Part shown: positions 8,525 through 17,683 of the stretch, one piece after another
Layout: every line of letters starts with the position of its first letter
Numbering within the stretch: position 1 is the first letter of the stretch
DNA from: Microbacterium phyllosphaerae
GTDB lineage: Bacteria; Actinomycetota; Actinomycetes; Actinomycetales; Microbacteriaceae
Reading direction: 5' to 3'
Assembly: GCF_017876435.1 (NCBI RefSeq)
Contig: NZ_JAGIOA010000001.1
Span: forward strand, 3,038,001-3,102,000
DNA length: 64,000 bases
Made by a program: the position numbers and the translations under genes
Notes under the pieces: generated by a model
The model's database searches: none
The model's input: only the letters and a program-made list of their open reading frames with translations
Told to the model about the DNA's origin: nothing

Positions 8525-10206
8525 GTGAGCTGCGAGGAGTCGGCATCGGTCTCGGCGTCGCCCAGGGCGTCGTCGTGCGGATGACCGAGGCGCTGCCCGC
8601 TCCGGAGAACACACCCAGCACGCAGGGCGTGGATGCCGAGCGCGCCAGGGTGCGTGAGGCGGTCGCCGCGGTGGCTCAGGAGCTGACCGCCCGAGGCGAG
8701 ACGGCCGGCGGCTCGGCGCAGGAGGTGCTGGAGGCTCAGGCGATGATCGCCGAGGACCCCACACTGCAGGACGAGGTCGACTCCAGGATCGATGACGGCG
8801 CCACCGCCGAGTGGGCCGTGCACGATGCGTTCGCCGGCTTCCGCGCGACGCTCGAGGCGGTCGGCGGCTACCTCGGCGAGCGCGCGGCCGACCTCGACGA
8901 CATCGCCCAGAGGGTGCTCGCCCGTCTCCGCGGCGTCGACGCGCCGGGCGTGCCCGACCCCGGGCATCCGTTCGTCCTCGTCGCCCGCGATCTCGCTCCG
9001 GCCGACACGGCTCTGCTGAACCTCGACCAGGTGCTCGCCCTCATCACCTTCGACGGCGGGCCCACCTCGCACACGGCGATCCTCGCCCGCGAGAAGGGCA
9101 TCGTCGCGATCGTCGGCGCCGCCTCGGCATCCGCTCTCACCACCGGCCAGTCCGTGATCGTCGACGCGGCCGCGGGAATCGTGACGCTGGATCCGACCTC
9201 TGACGAGAAGGAGCGCGCCGAACAGCGCGCCGCCGCCCGACGCTCCGCGGACGACGCTCCACTGACTCCCGGCGCCCTCGCCGACGGCACGCTGATCCCG
9301 CTGCTGGCGAATCTGGGGAAACCTGCAGACGCATCCGATGCCGTCGAACGCGGGGCTGAGGGCGTCGGGCTGTTCCGCACCGAGTTCCTGTTCCTCTCGT
9401 CGGCCCAGGCGCCGACCGTCGAGCAGCAGCGCGAGTCGTACCGCGAGCTGCTCGCGGCCTTCCCGGGCAAGAAGGTCGTCGTGCGGATGCTGGATGCCGG
9501 GGCCGACAAGCCCCTGGCCTTCCTCAACGACGCGCACGAGGAGAACCCGGCGCTCGGGCTCCGCGGCCTGCGCGCCCTCCGCGCGAGCGAGGACATCCTG
9601 CGCGAGCAGCTGACCGCTCTCGCCGAGGCGGATGCTGCGACCGAGGCCGACCTGTGGGTCATGGCGCCCATGGTCGCGACCGTCGAAGAGACCGAGTACT
9701 TCACCGCGCTCGCCCGCGAGTACGGCCTCAAGACCGCCGGCGTCATGGTCGAGATCCCGTCCAGCGCGCTGCTCGCCGACCGGATCCTCGCGCATGCGGA
9801 CTTCGCATCGATCGGCACGAACGACCTGACGCAATACACGATGGCCGCCGATCGCATGCTGGGTTCCGTCGCCGGATTCCAGGACCCCTGGCACCCGGCT
9901 GTACTCCGACTCGTGCGCGAGGTCGGTGCCGCCGGCCAGCGCCTCGGCAAGCCCGTGGGCATCTGCGGTGAGGCCGCCGCCGACCCGATGCTCGCGGTCG
10001 TGCTCGTCGGCCTCGGCGCGACGAGCCTCTCGATGGCCCCGTCCGCGCTCGCGGACGTGCGGCACACGCTCTCCACCCGAACCCTCGACGAGGCCCGCAA
10101 CCTCGCCGAACTGGCACTGGCTGCAGACGACGCCGCCGGAGCCCGCCTCGCCGTGGCCGATGCCACAGCAACCCTCCCCCCTCACCAGAAAGAGACGACA
10201 TCATGA
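8521..10206 (+). CDS. ptsI: PTS Enzyme I (phosphoenolpyruvate-protein phosphotransferase)
   Basis: Transfers phosphate from PEP to HPr, the first step of all PTS transport. 561 aa, full family length. The swivelling domain has the phosphohistidine motif GGPTSHTAILAREKG (His184). The PEP-binding barrel has EGVGLFRTEFLF, GTNDLTQYTMAADR and the catalytic-cysteine segment GICGEAAADP. GTG start overlaps the ptsH stop. Its stop overlaps the ATG of mtlA, so general and mannitol-specific PTS genes form one transcription unit. Confidence 0.95.
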   Translation: MSELRGVGIGLGVAQGVVVRMTEALPAPENTPSTQGVDAERARVREAVAAVAQELTARGETAGGSAQEVLEAQAMIAEDPTLQDEVDSRIDDGATAEWAVHDAFAGFRATLEAVGGYLGERAADLDDIAQRVLARLRGVDAPGVPDPGHPFVLVARDLAPADTALLNLDQVLALITFDGGPTSHTAILAREKGIVAIVGAASASALTTGQSVIVDAAAGIVTLDPTSDEKERAEQRAAARRSADDAPLTPGALADGTLIPLLANLGKPADASDAVERGAEGVGLFRTEFLFLSSAQAPTVEQQRESYRELLAAFPGKKVVVRMLDAGADKPLAFLNDAHEENPALGLRGLRALRASEDILREQLTALAEADAATEADLWVMAPMVATVEETEYFTALAREYGLKTAGVMVEIPSSALLADRILAHADFASIGTNDLTQYTMAADRMLGSVAGFQDPWHPAVLRLVREVGAAGQRLGKPVGICGEAAADPMLAVVLVGLGATSLSMAPSALADVRHTLSTRTLDEARNLAELALAADDAAGARLAVADATATLPPHQKETTS

Positions 10207-11732
10207 CGACGACGTCACCGGCCGCCACGAAGGCAGGCGGCCTCCGAACGGGCGTGCAGCGCTTCGGCACGTTCCTGTCCGGAATGATCATGCCCAACAT
10301 CCCTGCGCTGATCGCGTGGGGCATCATCACGGCGTTCTTCATCCCTGTGGGCTGGACGCCGAACGACCAGCTCGCGACGTTGGTCGGACCGATCATCCAC
10401 TACCTGCTGCCGATCATCATCGCCTACACCGGTGGAACGATCGTCTACAAGACCCGAGGTGGCGTCGTCGCGGCGATCGCCGTCATGGGTGCCATCGCGG
10501 GATCGGACTACCTGATCGCCCAGGTGAACGCGACCCTCCCGGACGACAACCAGCTCGGCCAGATCCACATGTTCATCGGCGCGATGATCATGGCGCCGCT
10601 GGCGGCCTACACGATGAAGTGGCTCGACTCGCTGTGGGACGGCAAGATCAAGTCGGGCTTCGAGATGCTCGTCAACATGTTCTCGGCCGGTATCTGGGGC
10701 TTCGTCATGGTCGTCATCGGCTTCTACCCCGTCGCATGGCTCGTGAACGGGCTCATGAACGTCCTCTCCACCGCCGTGAACTGGCTCGTCGAGACGAACC
10801 TGCTTCCGCTCACCAGCATCCTCATCGAGCCGGCCAAGGTGTTCTTCCTGAACAACGCGATCAACCACGGTGTGCTCACGCCGCTGGGTACGCAGCAGGC
10901 GGCCGAGGACGGCAAGTCGATCCTGTTCCTCCTCGAGGCCAACCCCGGCCCCGGTGTGGGTCTGCTGCTCGCGTTCACGCTGTTCGGCATCGGCGCTGCG
11001 CGCGCCTCCGCTCCCGGTGCCGCGGTCATCCAGTTCTTCGGAGGCATCCACGAGGTCTACTTCCCCTTCGCGCTGATGAAGCCCGTCCTGATCCTCGCGC
11101 TCATCGCGGGTGGCATGACCGGCGTCACCACGAACATGCTGTTCGGAACAGGTCTGATCGCTCCCGCCGCGCCGGGAAGCATCATCGCGGTGCTCGGGCA
11201 GACATTCCGAACGGACTATCTGGGAGTGATCCTGTCGGTCGTGCTGTCTGCGGCCGTCACCTTCATCATCTCGATGCTGATCCTCCGCGCGAGCCGCAAG
11301 AAGGATCTGGCCAAGGAAGACGCATTCGCCGCAGCAGTGGCACAGACCGAGGCCAACAAGGGCAAGTCCTCGGACGCGCTGAGCGGACTCGCCGCAGGCG
11401 CGGCAGCCACCGGTGCGGGAGTCGCCACCGACCGTCGTATCGCGAACATCGTGTTCGCCTGCGATGCCGGCATGGGCTCGTCGGCGATGGGCGCGAGCGT
11501 CCTGCGCAACAAGTTCAAGAAGGCCGAGATCGACGGGGTCACGGTCACCAACCAGGCGATCGCGAATCTCGACGGCAGCGCCGATCTCGTGATCACGCAG
11601 CAGCAGCTGACCGACCGCGCGAAGGCGCAGTCGCCGAACTCGATCCACGTGTCGGTCGACAACTTCATGAACTCTCCGAAGTACGAAGAGGTCGTCGAGA
11701 TGGTGCGCGAGCAGCGCGACTCCGACGCGTGA
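10203..11732 (+). CDS. mtlA: PTS mannitol transporter EIICB
   Basis: 509 aa. N-terminal EIIC membrane domain (about 1-370, multiple hydrophobic segments) contains the sugar-site motif GGIHEVYFPFALMKP of mannitol permeases. The C-terminal EIIB domain (about 415-509) has the phosphocysteine motif VFACDAGMGSSAMG (Cys420). The EIIA domain is not fused and is encoded by the next gene, the usual Gram-positive arrangement. It imports mannitol as mannitol-1-phosphate. A GC-rich hairpin separates it from mtlF. Confidence 0.95.
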   Translation: MTTTSPAATKAGGLRTGVQRFGTFLSGMIMPNIPALIAWGIITAFFIPVGWTPNDQLATLVGPIIHYLLPIIIAYTGGTIVYKTRGGVVAAIAVMGAIAGSDYLIAQVNATLPDDNQLGQIHMFIGAMIMAPLAAYTMKWLDSLWDGKIKSGFEMLVNMFSAGIWGFVMVVIGFYPVAWLVNGLMNVLSTAVNWLVETNLLPLTSILIEPAKVFFLNNAINHGVLTPLGTQQAAEDGKSILFLLEANPGPGVGLLLAFTLFGIGAARASAPGAAVIQFFGGIHEVYFPFALMKPVLILALIAGGMTGVTTNMLFGTGLIAPAAPGSIIAVLGQTFRTDYLGVILSVVLSAAVTFIISMLILRASRKKDLAKEDAFAAAVAQTEANKGKSSDALSGLAAGAAATGAGVATDRRIANIVFACDAGMGSSAMGASVLRNKFKKAEIDGVTVTNQAIANLDGSADLVITQQQLTDRAKAQSPNSIHVSVDNFMNSPKYEEVVEMVREQRDSDA

Positions 11733-11738
11733 CAGACC

Positions 11739-11772
11739 GGGCGGGGCGGGTGCCACGGCCGCCGCCCCGCCC
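11739..11772 (+). other. GC-rich hairpin between mtlA and mtlF
   Basis: Eleven-bp perfect stem GGGCGGGGCGG / CCGCCCCGCCC (11739-11749, 11762-11772) with a 12-nt loop, inside the operon. It could stabilise the upstream mRNA 3' end or partly terminate transcription, changing the mtlA:mtlF ratio. Confidence 0.55.
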
Positions 11773-11799
11773 CCACATTCTCAGAAAGAAGGAATCACC

Positions 11800-12231
11800 A
11801 TGAGCGTTCTCACCCTCGGCCAGGTCCGCATCCACGCAGGCTCCGCCACCCAGGAGGCAGCACTCCAGGAGGCGACCGACATCCTCGTGTCTGCCGGTGC
11901 CGTCACTCCCGCCTACGTCGACGCGATGCGTCAGCGCGAGGCGACCGTGTCGACCTACATGGGCAACGGCCTGGCGATTCCGCACGGCACGAACGACACG
12001 AAGGATGCGATCCTCGGATCCGCCCTTTCGGTCGTGCGCTACGACGGAGGCGTCGACTGGGCGGGTGAGCCCGCGACGTTCGTGGTGGGCATCGCTGGTC
12101 GCGGCGACGAGCACCTCGAGATCCTCTCGCAGATCGCGATCCTCTTCTCCGATGAGGATGACGTCGCCAAGCTGAACGCCGCGCAGACCCCGGACGAGCT
12201 GTACGCACTCCTCTCGGCGGTGAACGACTGA
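11800..12231 (+). CDS. mtlF: PTS mannitol EIIA component
   Basis: 143 aa, one EIIA domain of the fructose/mannitol family. The phosphohistidine lies in [11 protein letters not shown] (His62). It accepts phosphate from HPr and passes it to the IIB domain of MtlA. SD AGAAAGAAGG precedes the ATG. Its stop overlaps the ATG of mtlD by one base. Confidence 0.95.
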   Translation: MSVLTLGQVRIHAGSATQEAALQEATDILVSAGAVTPAYVDAMRQREATVSTYMGNGLAIPHGTNDTKDAILGSALSVVRYDGGVDWAGEPATFVVGIAGRGDEHLEILSQIAILFSDEDDVAKLNAAQTPDELYALLSAVND

Positions 12232-13388
12232 TGAAGGCCGTCCACTTCGGAGCGGGCAACATCGGCCGTGGTTTCGTCGGCCTGCTGCTGCACGAGGGCG
12301 GCTACGAGGTCGTCTTCTCGGACGTCGCCGACTCCCTGGTCGACGCGATCAATGGGGTCGACTCGTACACCGTGCACGAGGCCGGTCCGGGCGGCACCGA
12401 TCACGTCGTGACCGGGTTCCGTGCGGTCAACAGCAGGACGGACCCGGATGCCGTCGCCGACGAGGTCGCGACCGCCGACGTCGCCACCACCGCCGTCGGG
12501 CCGACCGTGCTCCGCTTCGTGGCTCCGACGATCGTCGAAGGCCTTCGACGCCGGTCCCCCGATGCCGCCCCTCTGCAGGTCATGGCGTGCGAGAACGCGA
12601 TCGGCGCGACCGACACCCTTCGCGGCGAGATCGAGAAGGCGGCCGGAGCGGATGCCGCCGAGCTGCTCTCGCGCGCCGTGTTCGCGAACACGGCCGTCGA
12701 CCGCATCGTCCCGGGCCAGCCCGCGGACGGCGGCGTCGACGTCACGGTCGAGCCCTACTTCGAGTGGGCGATCGAGTCCGGCGCCTTCGGCGGCACGCTT
12801 CCGAGCATCCCCGGCGCGCACTTCGTCGACGACCTCGCTCCGTACATCGAGCGCAAGCTCTTCACCGTGAACACGGGGCACGCGGCCACGGCGTACTTCG
12901 GTGCCCGCGCCGGCATCGAGCGCATCTCGGATGCCCTCGCCGACCCCGACATCGCGGCACGCGTGTCGGCGGCCCTCGAGGAGACCTCCGCGGTCCTGGT
13001 CGCCGAGCACGGCCTCGACCCCGCCGACCTCGCCGAGTACCGCGCGACGATCCTCGAGCGGTTCCGCAACCCTGCCCTGGTCGACACCGTCCAGCGGGTC
13101 GGTCGCCAGCCGTTGCGCAAGATCTCTCGACACGAGCGGTTCATCGGACCCGCCGCGATGGCCGCCGAGCGGGGGCTCTCGACCATCGCCCTCGTCGGCG
13201 CCGTCACCGCAGCACTCGAGTTCGACGAGCCCGACGACGAGCAGGCTGTCGAGCTGCAGGAGCTCCTGCGCACGGAGGACGCTCTCGCGTTCACCTCGCG
13301 CGCGACGGGCCTCGACCCCGAGCATCCGCTGTTCCCCGCGATCCGCGACGCGGTGGTCTCGCGCCAGACGGCACTGCACGCCTCCTGA
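12231..13388 (+). CDS. mtlD: Mannitol-1-phosphate 5-dehydrogenase
   Basis: Oxidises mannitol-1-phosphate to fructose-6-phosphate with NAD+, completing entry of mannitol into glycolysis. 385 aa, family length. N-terminal Rossmann motif [13 protein letters not shown], mid-protein [12 protein letters not shown], and [16 protein letters not shown] in the catalytic domain. It is the last gene of the operon and is followed by a long hairpin. Confidence 0.95.
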   Translation: MKAVHFGAGNIGRGFVGLLLHEGGYEVVFSDVADSLVDAINGVDSYTVHEAGPGGTDHVVTGFRAVNSRTDPDAVADEVATADVATTAVGPTVLRFVAPTIVEGLRRRSPDAAPLQVMACENAIGATDTLRGEIEKAAGADAAELLSRAVFANTAVDRIVPGQPADGGVDVTVEPYFEWAIESGAFGGTLPSIPGAHFVDDLAPYIERKLFTVNTGHAATAYFGARAGIERISDALADPDIAARVSAALEETSAVLVAEHGLDPADLAEYRATILERFRNPALVDTVQRVGRQPLRKISRHERFIGPAAMAAERGLSTIALVGAVTAALEFDEPDDEQAVELQELLRTEDALAFTSRATGLDPEHPLFPAIRDAVVSRQTALHAS

Positions 13389-13424
13389 CCCACGGCCGGC
13401 GGCCGACCGCCGACCGCTCGCTCT

Positions 13425-13467
13425 CTCCTGCGCCCCCTGCCGATACGATCGGCAGGGGGCGCAGGAG
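13425..13467. terminator. Terminator of the mannitol operon
   Basis: Twenty-bp perfect stem (13425-13444 / 13448-13467) with a 3-nt loop. The apex includes TACGAT (13444-13449), which could double as a -10 element for the downstream monooxygenase. Confidence 0.75.
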
Positions 13468-13492
13468 CGAGCACGGAGAGGTGCGAGGCAGC

Positions 13493-14800
13493 ATGAGCAG
13501 GTACGCGATCATCGGCGCAGGACCGTCTGGGCTCGCCGCCGCGCGGGCGCTCACCAGACGCGGCATCGGCGTCGACGGCTACGAGGCCTCGCGTGGCGTC
13601 GGCGGGCTGTGGGACATCGACAACCCCCGCAGCACGATGTACGAATCCGCGCATCTGATCTCGTCACGGACCACGACCGAGTTCGCCGAGTTCCCCATGC
13701 GGACGACGGTCGACTACCCCGGTCACCGGGCACTGCGGCAGTACTTCGAGGACTACGCCGAGCACTTCGGTCTGACCGGTCTGTTCCGGTTCGAGACCAC
13801 GGTCACCCGACTCGAACCGCGCGACGGCGGCTGGGATCTCACCAGCGTGGGGCCAGAGGGCGCGCACACGCAGTGGTACGCGGGGGTCGTGCTCGCGAAC
13901 GGCACCCTCGCCCGGCCGAACATTCCCACCTTCACCGGCTCCTTCAGCGGCGAGTCGATGCACACCAGTGCGTACAAGTCGCCCGCCCAGCTCGCCGGCA
14001 AGCGGGTTCTCCTGATCGGCGCCGGCAACTCCGGATGCGACATCGCGGTCGATGCCGTGCACCATGCCGCCTCTGTCGACATGAGCGTGCGGCGCGGGTA
14101 TTACTTCGCGCCGCGCTACCTCTTCGGCAGGCCGAGCGACACCCTGAATCAGGGCCGCCCGCTGCCCGCCCGTCTCAAGCAGGCCGTCGACAGCAGGGTG
14201 TTGCGGGCCTTCACGGGCGACCCCGTGCGCTTCGGCTTCCCGAAGCCCGACTATCGCATCTACGAGTCGCACCCGATCGTGAACACGATGGTGCTCAACC
14301 ATCTGGGCCAGGGCGATCTGCGCATCCGGCCCGACATCGACCGCTTCGACGGACCGACCGTGCGATTCCGCGACGGCACGGCCGACGACTACGACCTCGT
14401 GCTCCTCGCGACCGGCTACACGCTGGACTACCCGTTCGTCGATCGGAAGCATCTGCAGTGGCAGGGTGCCGCTCCCCGACTGTTCCTGAACATCTTCCCC
14501 GCCTCGTTCAACGGCCTCTACGTGATGGGCATGATCGAGGCATCCGGCATCGGATGGCAGGGGCGCTACGAGCAGGCCGACCTGCTCGCCGGCTATCTGG
14601 ATGCCGTGGAGCACGACGCGACGAACGCGGCACGCTTCCGCGAGCGGGTGACCACCCGGCCGTGGCCCGATCTCACCGGCGGTTACCGATACCTGGGTCT
14701 CGATCGGATGGCCTACTACGTGAACAAGGACGCCTACCGAGGTGCCGTGCGTCGCGAGCGGCACGCGCTCGAGAACCCCGCGCCGCACAGTCGCGGGTGA
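13493..14800 (+). CDS. Flavin-containing monooxygenase (FMO/Baeyer-Villiger-like)
   Basis: 435 aa, NADPH- and FAD-dependent oxygenase. FAD motif IGAGPSGLAAARAL at residues about 6-20, family fingerprint FSGESMHTSAY matching FxGxxxHxxxY, NADPH motif LIGAGNSGCDIAVDAV, and the ATGY motif (LLATGYTLDYPF) near the C-terminus. It would hydroxylate or insert oxygen at a soft nucleophile or ketone; the substrate is unknown. Start at ATG 13493 (MSRYAII) is preceded by purine-rich GGAGAGG; a longer frame reaching back into mtlD is rejected. No clear functional tie to the mannitol genes. Confidence 0.82.
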   Translation: MSRYAIIGAGPSGLAAARALTRRGIGVDGYEASRGVGGLWDIDNPRSTMYESAHLISSRTTTEFAEFPMRTTVDYPGHRALRQYFEDYAEHFGLTGLFRFETTVTRLEPRDGGWDLTSVGPEGAHTQWYAGVVLANGTLARPNIPTFTGSFSGESMHTSAYKSPAQLAGKRVLLIGAGNSGCDIAVDAVHHAASVDMSVRRGYYFAPRYLFGRPSDTLNQGRPLPARLKQAVDSRVLRAFTGDPVRFGFPKPDYRIYESHPIVNTMVLNHLGQGDLRIRPDIDRFDGPTVRFRDGTADDYDLVLLATGYTLDYPFVDRKHLQWQGAAPRLFLNIFPASFNGLYVMGMIEASGIGWQGRYEQADLLAGYLDAVEHDATNAARFRERVTTRPWPDLTGGYRYLGLDRMAYYVNKDAYRGAVRRERHALENPAPHSRG

Positions 14801-14835
14801 TCGACGACCCCGAGGCTGTTCACATGCACAGGCCC

Positions 14836-14841
14836 TACCCT
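14836..14841 (+). promoter_or_regulatory. -10-like hexamer TACCCT for a leaderless hydrolase mRNA
   Basis: Ends 7 nt before the GTG at 14849; no Shine-Dalgarno is visible in between. Confidence 0.45.
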
Positions 14842-14848
14842 TGATCAC

Positions 14849-15598
14849 GTGCAGAAGAAGCGTGGCCGTCGCGTCGTCAAGGTGATCCTCTGGGGGCTCG
14901 TCGCAGTCCTCGTCCTCGGAATCGGCGGCATCGTCGCCTGGAGCCAGATCGGCGTGATGCCCGCCGAGAAGGCACCTCTGGCGAGCGTTCGCGAGAACTC
15001 CGCCATCCACGTCGAAGATGCCGAGCAGGGCATCGTGATGACCCCCGCCGACGGCGAGTCCGAGGTCGGCCTCGTCTTCATCCCCGGGGCCAAGGTCGAT
15101 CCCTGGGCGTACGCGCCGATCCTGCAGAGCCTCGCCGAGGAGGGCGTCACCGTCGTGATCACCCGCCCGTGGCTGAACCTCGCATTCTTCGACCTGCGCG
15201 GGCTCGACGCCTTCACCTCCGCTGCGCCCGACATCGACGACTGGGCGATCGGCGGACACTCGCTGGGCGGCGTGCGCGCCTGCCAGCTCGCGGCCGACAC
15301 CGAAGCTCTGGTGCTGTTCGGGTCGTACTGCTCGAACGATCTCTCCGACACCGACCTCGCCGTGCTGAGCATCTCGGGCAGTGAGGACGGACTCTCGACC
15401 CCCGAGAAGATCGATGCGGCCCGCGACATGCTCCCCGCCGACGCCGAGATGGTCGAGATCGACGGGGCGTCGCACGCCTCGTTCGGAGACTACGGTCCGC
15501 AGGCCGGCGACGGTGAGCCGACGATCACCAGCGACGACATGCACGCGCAGGTGGCCGAGATCCTCGACCCGTTCCTGGCGGAGATCCCCCAGGGCTGA
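14849..15598 (+). CDS. Membrane-anchored alpha/beta hydrolase
   Basis: 249 aa. A basic N-terminus (MQKKRGRRVVK) and one hydrophobic helix (about 11-30) anchor it with the catalytic domain outside. The nucleophile elbow GGHSLGG is clear, followed by ISGSEDGLSTPEK (acid region) and DGASHASFGDYG (histidine region), a complete triad. The substrate is unknown; the family includes esterases and lipases acting on cell-envelope lipids. GTG start. Confidence 0.75.
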   Translation: MQKKRGRRVVKVILWGLVAVLVLGIGGIVAWSQIGVMPAEKAPLASVRENSAIHVEDAEQGIVMTPADGESEVGLVFIPGAKVDPWAYAPILQSLAEEGVTVVITRPWLNLAFFDLRGLDAFTSAAPDIDDWAIGGHSLGGVRACQLAADTEALVLFGSYCSNDLSDTDLAVLSISGSEDGLSTPEKIDAARDMLPADAEMVEIDGASHASFGDYGPQAGDGEPTITSDDMHAQVAEILDPFLAEIPQG

Positions 15599-15634
15599 TC
15601 CGCCACCGCGCATCCTGTCATGCGCAGCAGGTGA

Positions 15635-16492
15635 TCACCCCAGGATGCGGTCCAGCACCGGATGCAGGTGCCTGGTGCCGAGCACCAGGGATGCCGTCTT
15701 CGCGCCCGCGGTGAGCGACGCAGCCACGTCGAGGCCGGTGAGGCGGGCGTCGAGGACGCCCGCGAGGAACGCATCACCCGCGCCGTTGGTGTCGACCACA
15801 TCGACGGGGACGGCCGCCACCCGGTGTTCCACGCCCTCCGCATCGATCGCCATCGCACCCTCGGCGCCGAGGGTGCAGACAGCCAGCGAGGCTCCTGAGC
15901 TGATGCACGCCCGGAGGAACGCCACGGGGTCGGTGAGGCGGTCGGCATTGCAGAAGACCGCGTCTGCGGCCGCGAGGAACGGCCGGTGGAACTCCGCCTC
16001 GCCGTCGTAGTCGTGCACGTCGACCCAGATCGGCTTCCCTGTGGCACTCGCCAGCGGCAGGATGCGCAGAGGTTCGGCGGCGAGGTCGAGCACGATGACG
16101 TCGGCCGCCCCCATCACGGACTGCAGCGCCGCGTCATCGGCGCCGTCCGTCGCCGACGGAACCGCCACGTAGAGCGATACGCGTCCGCCCTGTCGCGTCA
16201 TGAGGTTCAGATGCCGCTCGGTGGCATCCCCCACCGCCCACCGAGCGTCCACCCCCGCCTGCTCCAGCGCGGCGCGCACCCTCTGCCCCGGCTCGTCAGC
16301 GGCGGTCAGGGCGTACAGCGTCGTCGGGCGACCGAGAGCCGTCAGGCTCAACGCCTTCCCCGCGCTCGTTCCTCCGACGGTCTCCCAGCTGTCTTCCGCG
16401 AACTGCATGTGCGGCACCGGCTCGGGGAGCCGATCGAGCACGACGATCGAGTTCCACGACGCAGGGCCCGCGATGAAGACGGAGGCGGTCAC
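15635..16492 (-). CDS. PfkB-family carbohydrate/nucleoside kinase
   Basis: 285 aa, ribokinase fold. The C-terminal catalytic signature VDVVDTNGAGDAF has the base Asp, and the N-terminal substrate side has VGGTSAGKALSLTALG. It starts with GTG 24 nt after add, so it is probably the last gene of the nucleoside salvage operon. Context favours ribose, deoxyribose or a nucleoside as substrate (inference); motifs alone do not decide. Confidence 0.8.
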   Translation of the reverse strand: MTASVFIAGPASWNSIVVLDRLPEPVPHMQFAEDSWETVGGTSAGKALSLTALGRPTTLYALTAADEPGQRVRAALEQAGVDARWAVGDATERHLNLMTRQGGRVSLYVAVPSATDGADDAALQSVMGAADVIVLDLAAEPLRILPLASATGKPIWVDVHDYDGEAEFHRPFLAAADAVFCNADRLTDPVAFLRACISSGASLAVCTLGAEGAMAIDAEGVEHRVAAVPVDVVDTNGAGDAFLAGVLDARLTGLDVAASLTAGAKTASLVLGTRHLHPVLDRILG

Positions 16493-16516
16493 GCGGAGTG
16501 TCCTGGCTCTCGCAGG

Positions 16517-17632
16517 TCAGACGTCGAAGCCCTCGGCGATCATCTCGACGAGCTCCTCGCGCTCCTCGACGGGCAGGAAGGCGCCTGCCGCGGCGTTGAA
16601 CTGGAAGGTCTCGAGATCGTCGAGGTCGTACTCGAACGTCTCCACCAGGTTCGCGAGCTCGCGCGTGAGCGACGTGGCGCTCATCGTGCGGTTGTCGACG
16701 TTCACCGTGACGGCGAAGCCGAGCTGGTAGAGCAGATCGAACGGGTGGTCGGCGAGCGTGTTGCCCCATGCGGCGATCGCCCCCGTCTGCAGGTTCGACG
16801 ACGGGGAGAGCTCGAGCGGGATCTCGCGGTCGCGCACCCAGCGCGCCAGGTCGCCGAACTGCACCTGCACCTCGTCACCCTCCTGGGTGATGACCTGCAG
16901 ATCCTCTGCGATGCGCACGCCGTGACCGAGGCGCAGCGCACGCCCGTCGATGAGCGCCGAGCGGATCGAATCGAGTCCGGCAGCCTCGCCCGCGTGCACC
17001 GTGACCGGGAAGAAGCTGTCGGCGAGGTGGTCGAATGCCGCGCGGTGGTTCGATGCGGGGAAGCCGTCCTCGGGCCCGGCGATGTCGAAACCGACGGCTC
17101 CACGCCCGCGGAAGCTCACTGCGAGCTCCGCGATCTCACGTGACCGGTCGGTGTGGCGCATGGCGGTGATGAGCTGGCCGACGCGGATGCTGTGACCGGC
17201 GCGATCCGCGGCATCCTCGCCCTCTTCGATCCCCTGCTGCACGGCCTCGACGGTCTGCTCGAGCGTGAGCCCACGGGTCAGATGCTGCTCGGGAGCCCAG
17301 CGCACCTCGCCGTAGATCACGCCGTCCTTGGCGAGGTCCTGGACGAACTCCCGGGCGATGCGGGTGAGCCCCTCCGTCGTCTGCATCACGGCCGTGGTCA
17401 GATCGAACGTCTTGAGGTACTCGACGAGCGAGCCGGAGTCGCTCTTCTTCGCGATCCAGGTGCCGAGTGCAGCGGGCTTCGACTCCGGGACGTCGAGGCC
17501 GATCGCATCCGCCAGCTCGATGATCGTCGACGGGCGCACGGCACCGTCCAGGTGGTCGTGCAACGACACCTTGGGCAGGCTGCGCAGGGATGCTCCCTGG
17601 ATGGTGACATCACCGTTCGCGTCGATCGACAT
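16517..17632 (-). CDS. add: Adenosine deaminase
   Basis: Converts (deoxy)adenosine to (deoxy)inosine, which PNP can then cleave. 371 aa, family length. Zn ligands and catalytic residues: HDHLDG near residue 25, VTVHAGEA with the catalytic Glu, LRLGHGVRI, SPSSNLQTGAI and NVDNRTMSAT. SD GAGAGGAA upstream of the ATG. It follows deoA by 51 nt. The same add-deoA-cdd grouping is found in mycobacteria. Confidence 0.95.
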   Translation of the reverse strand: MSIDANGDVTIQGASLRSLPKVSLHDHLDGAVRPSTIIELADAIGLDVPESKPAALGTWIAKKSDSGSLVEYLKTFDLTTAVMQTTEGLTRIAREFVQDLAKDGVIYGEVRWAPEQHLTRGLTLEQTVEAVQQGIEEGEDAADRAGHSIRVGQLITAMRHTDRSREIAELAVSFRGRGAVGFDIAGPEDGFPASNHRAAFDHLADSFFPVTVHAGEAAGLDSIRSALIDGRALRLGHGVRIAEDLQVITQEGDEVQVQFGDLARWVRDREIPLELSPSSNLQTGAIAAWGNTLADHPFDLLYQLGFAVTVNVDNRTMSATSLTRELANLVETFEYDLDDLETFQFNAAAGAFLPVEEREELVEMIAEGFDV

Positions 17633-17683
17633 CGGGTTCCTCTCGGTCGCGGATTAGCTCAGTCCAGGCTACCGGTCAGCGGA

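Noticed and set aside
12587..13492. N-terminal extension of the monooxygenase into mtlD
   Set aside because: The frame is open but overlaps mtlD out of frame; the FAD motif begins right after ATG 13493.
17648..17670. tRNA-like sequence GGATTAGCTCAGTC before add
   Set aside because: D-arm resemblance only; no anticodon arm, T-arm or acceptor pairing follows.
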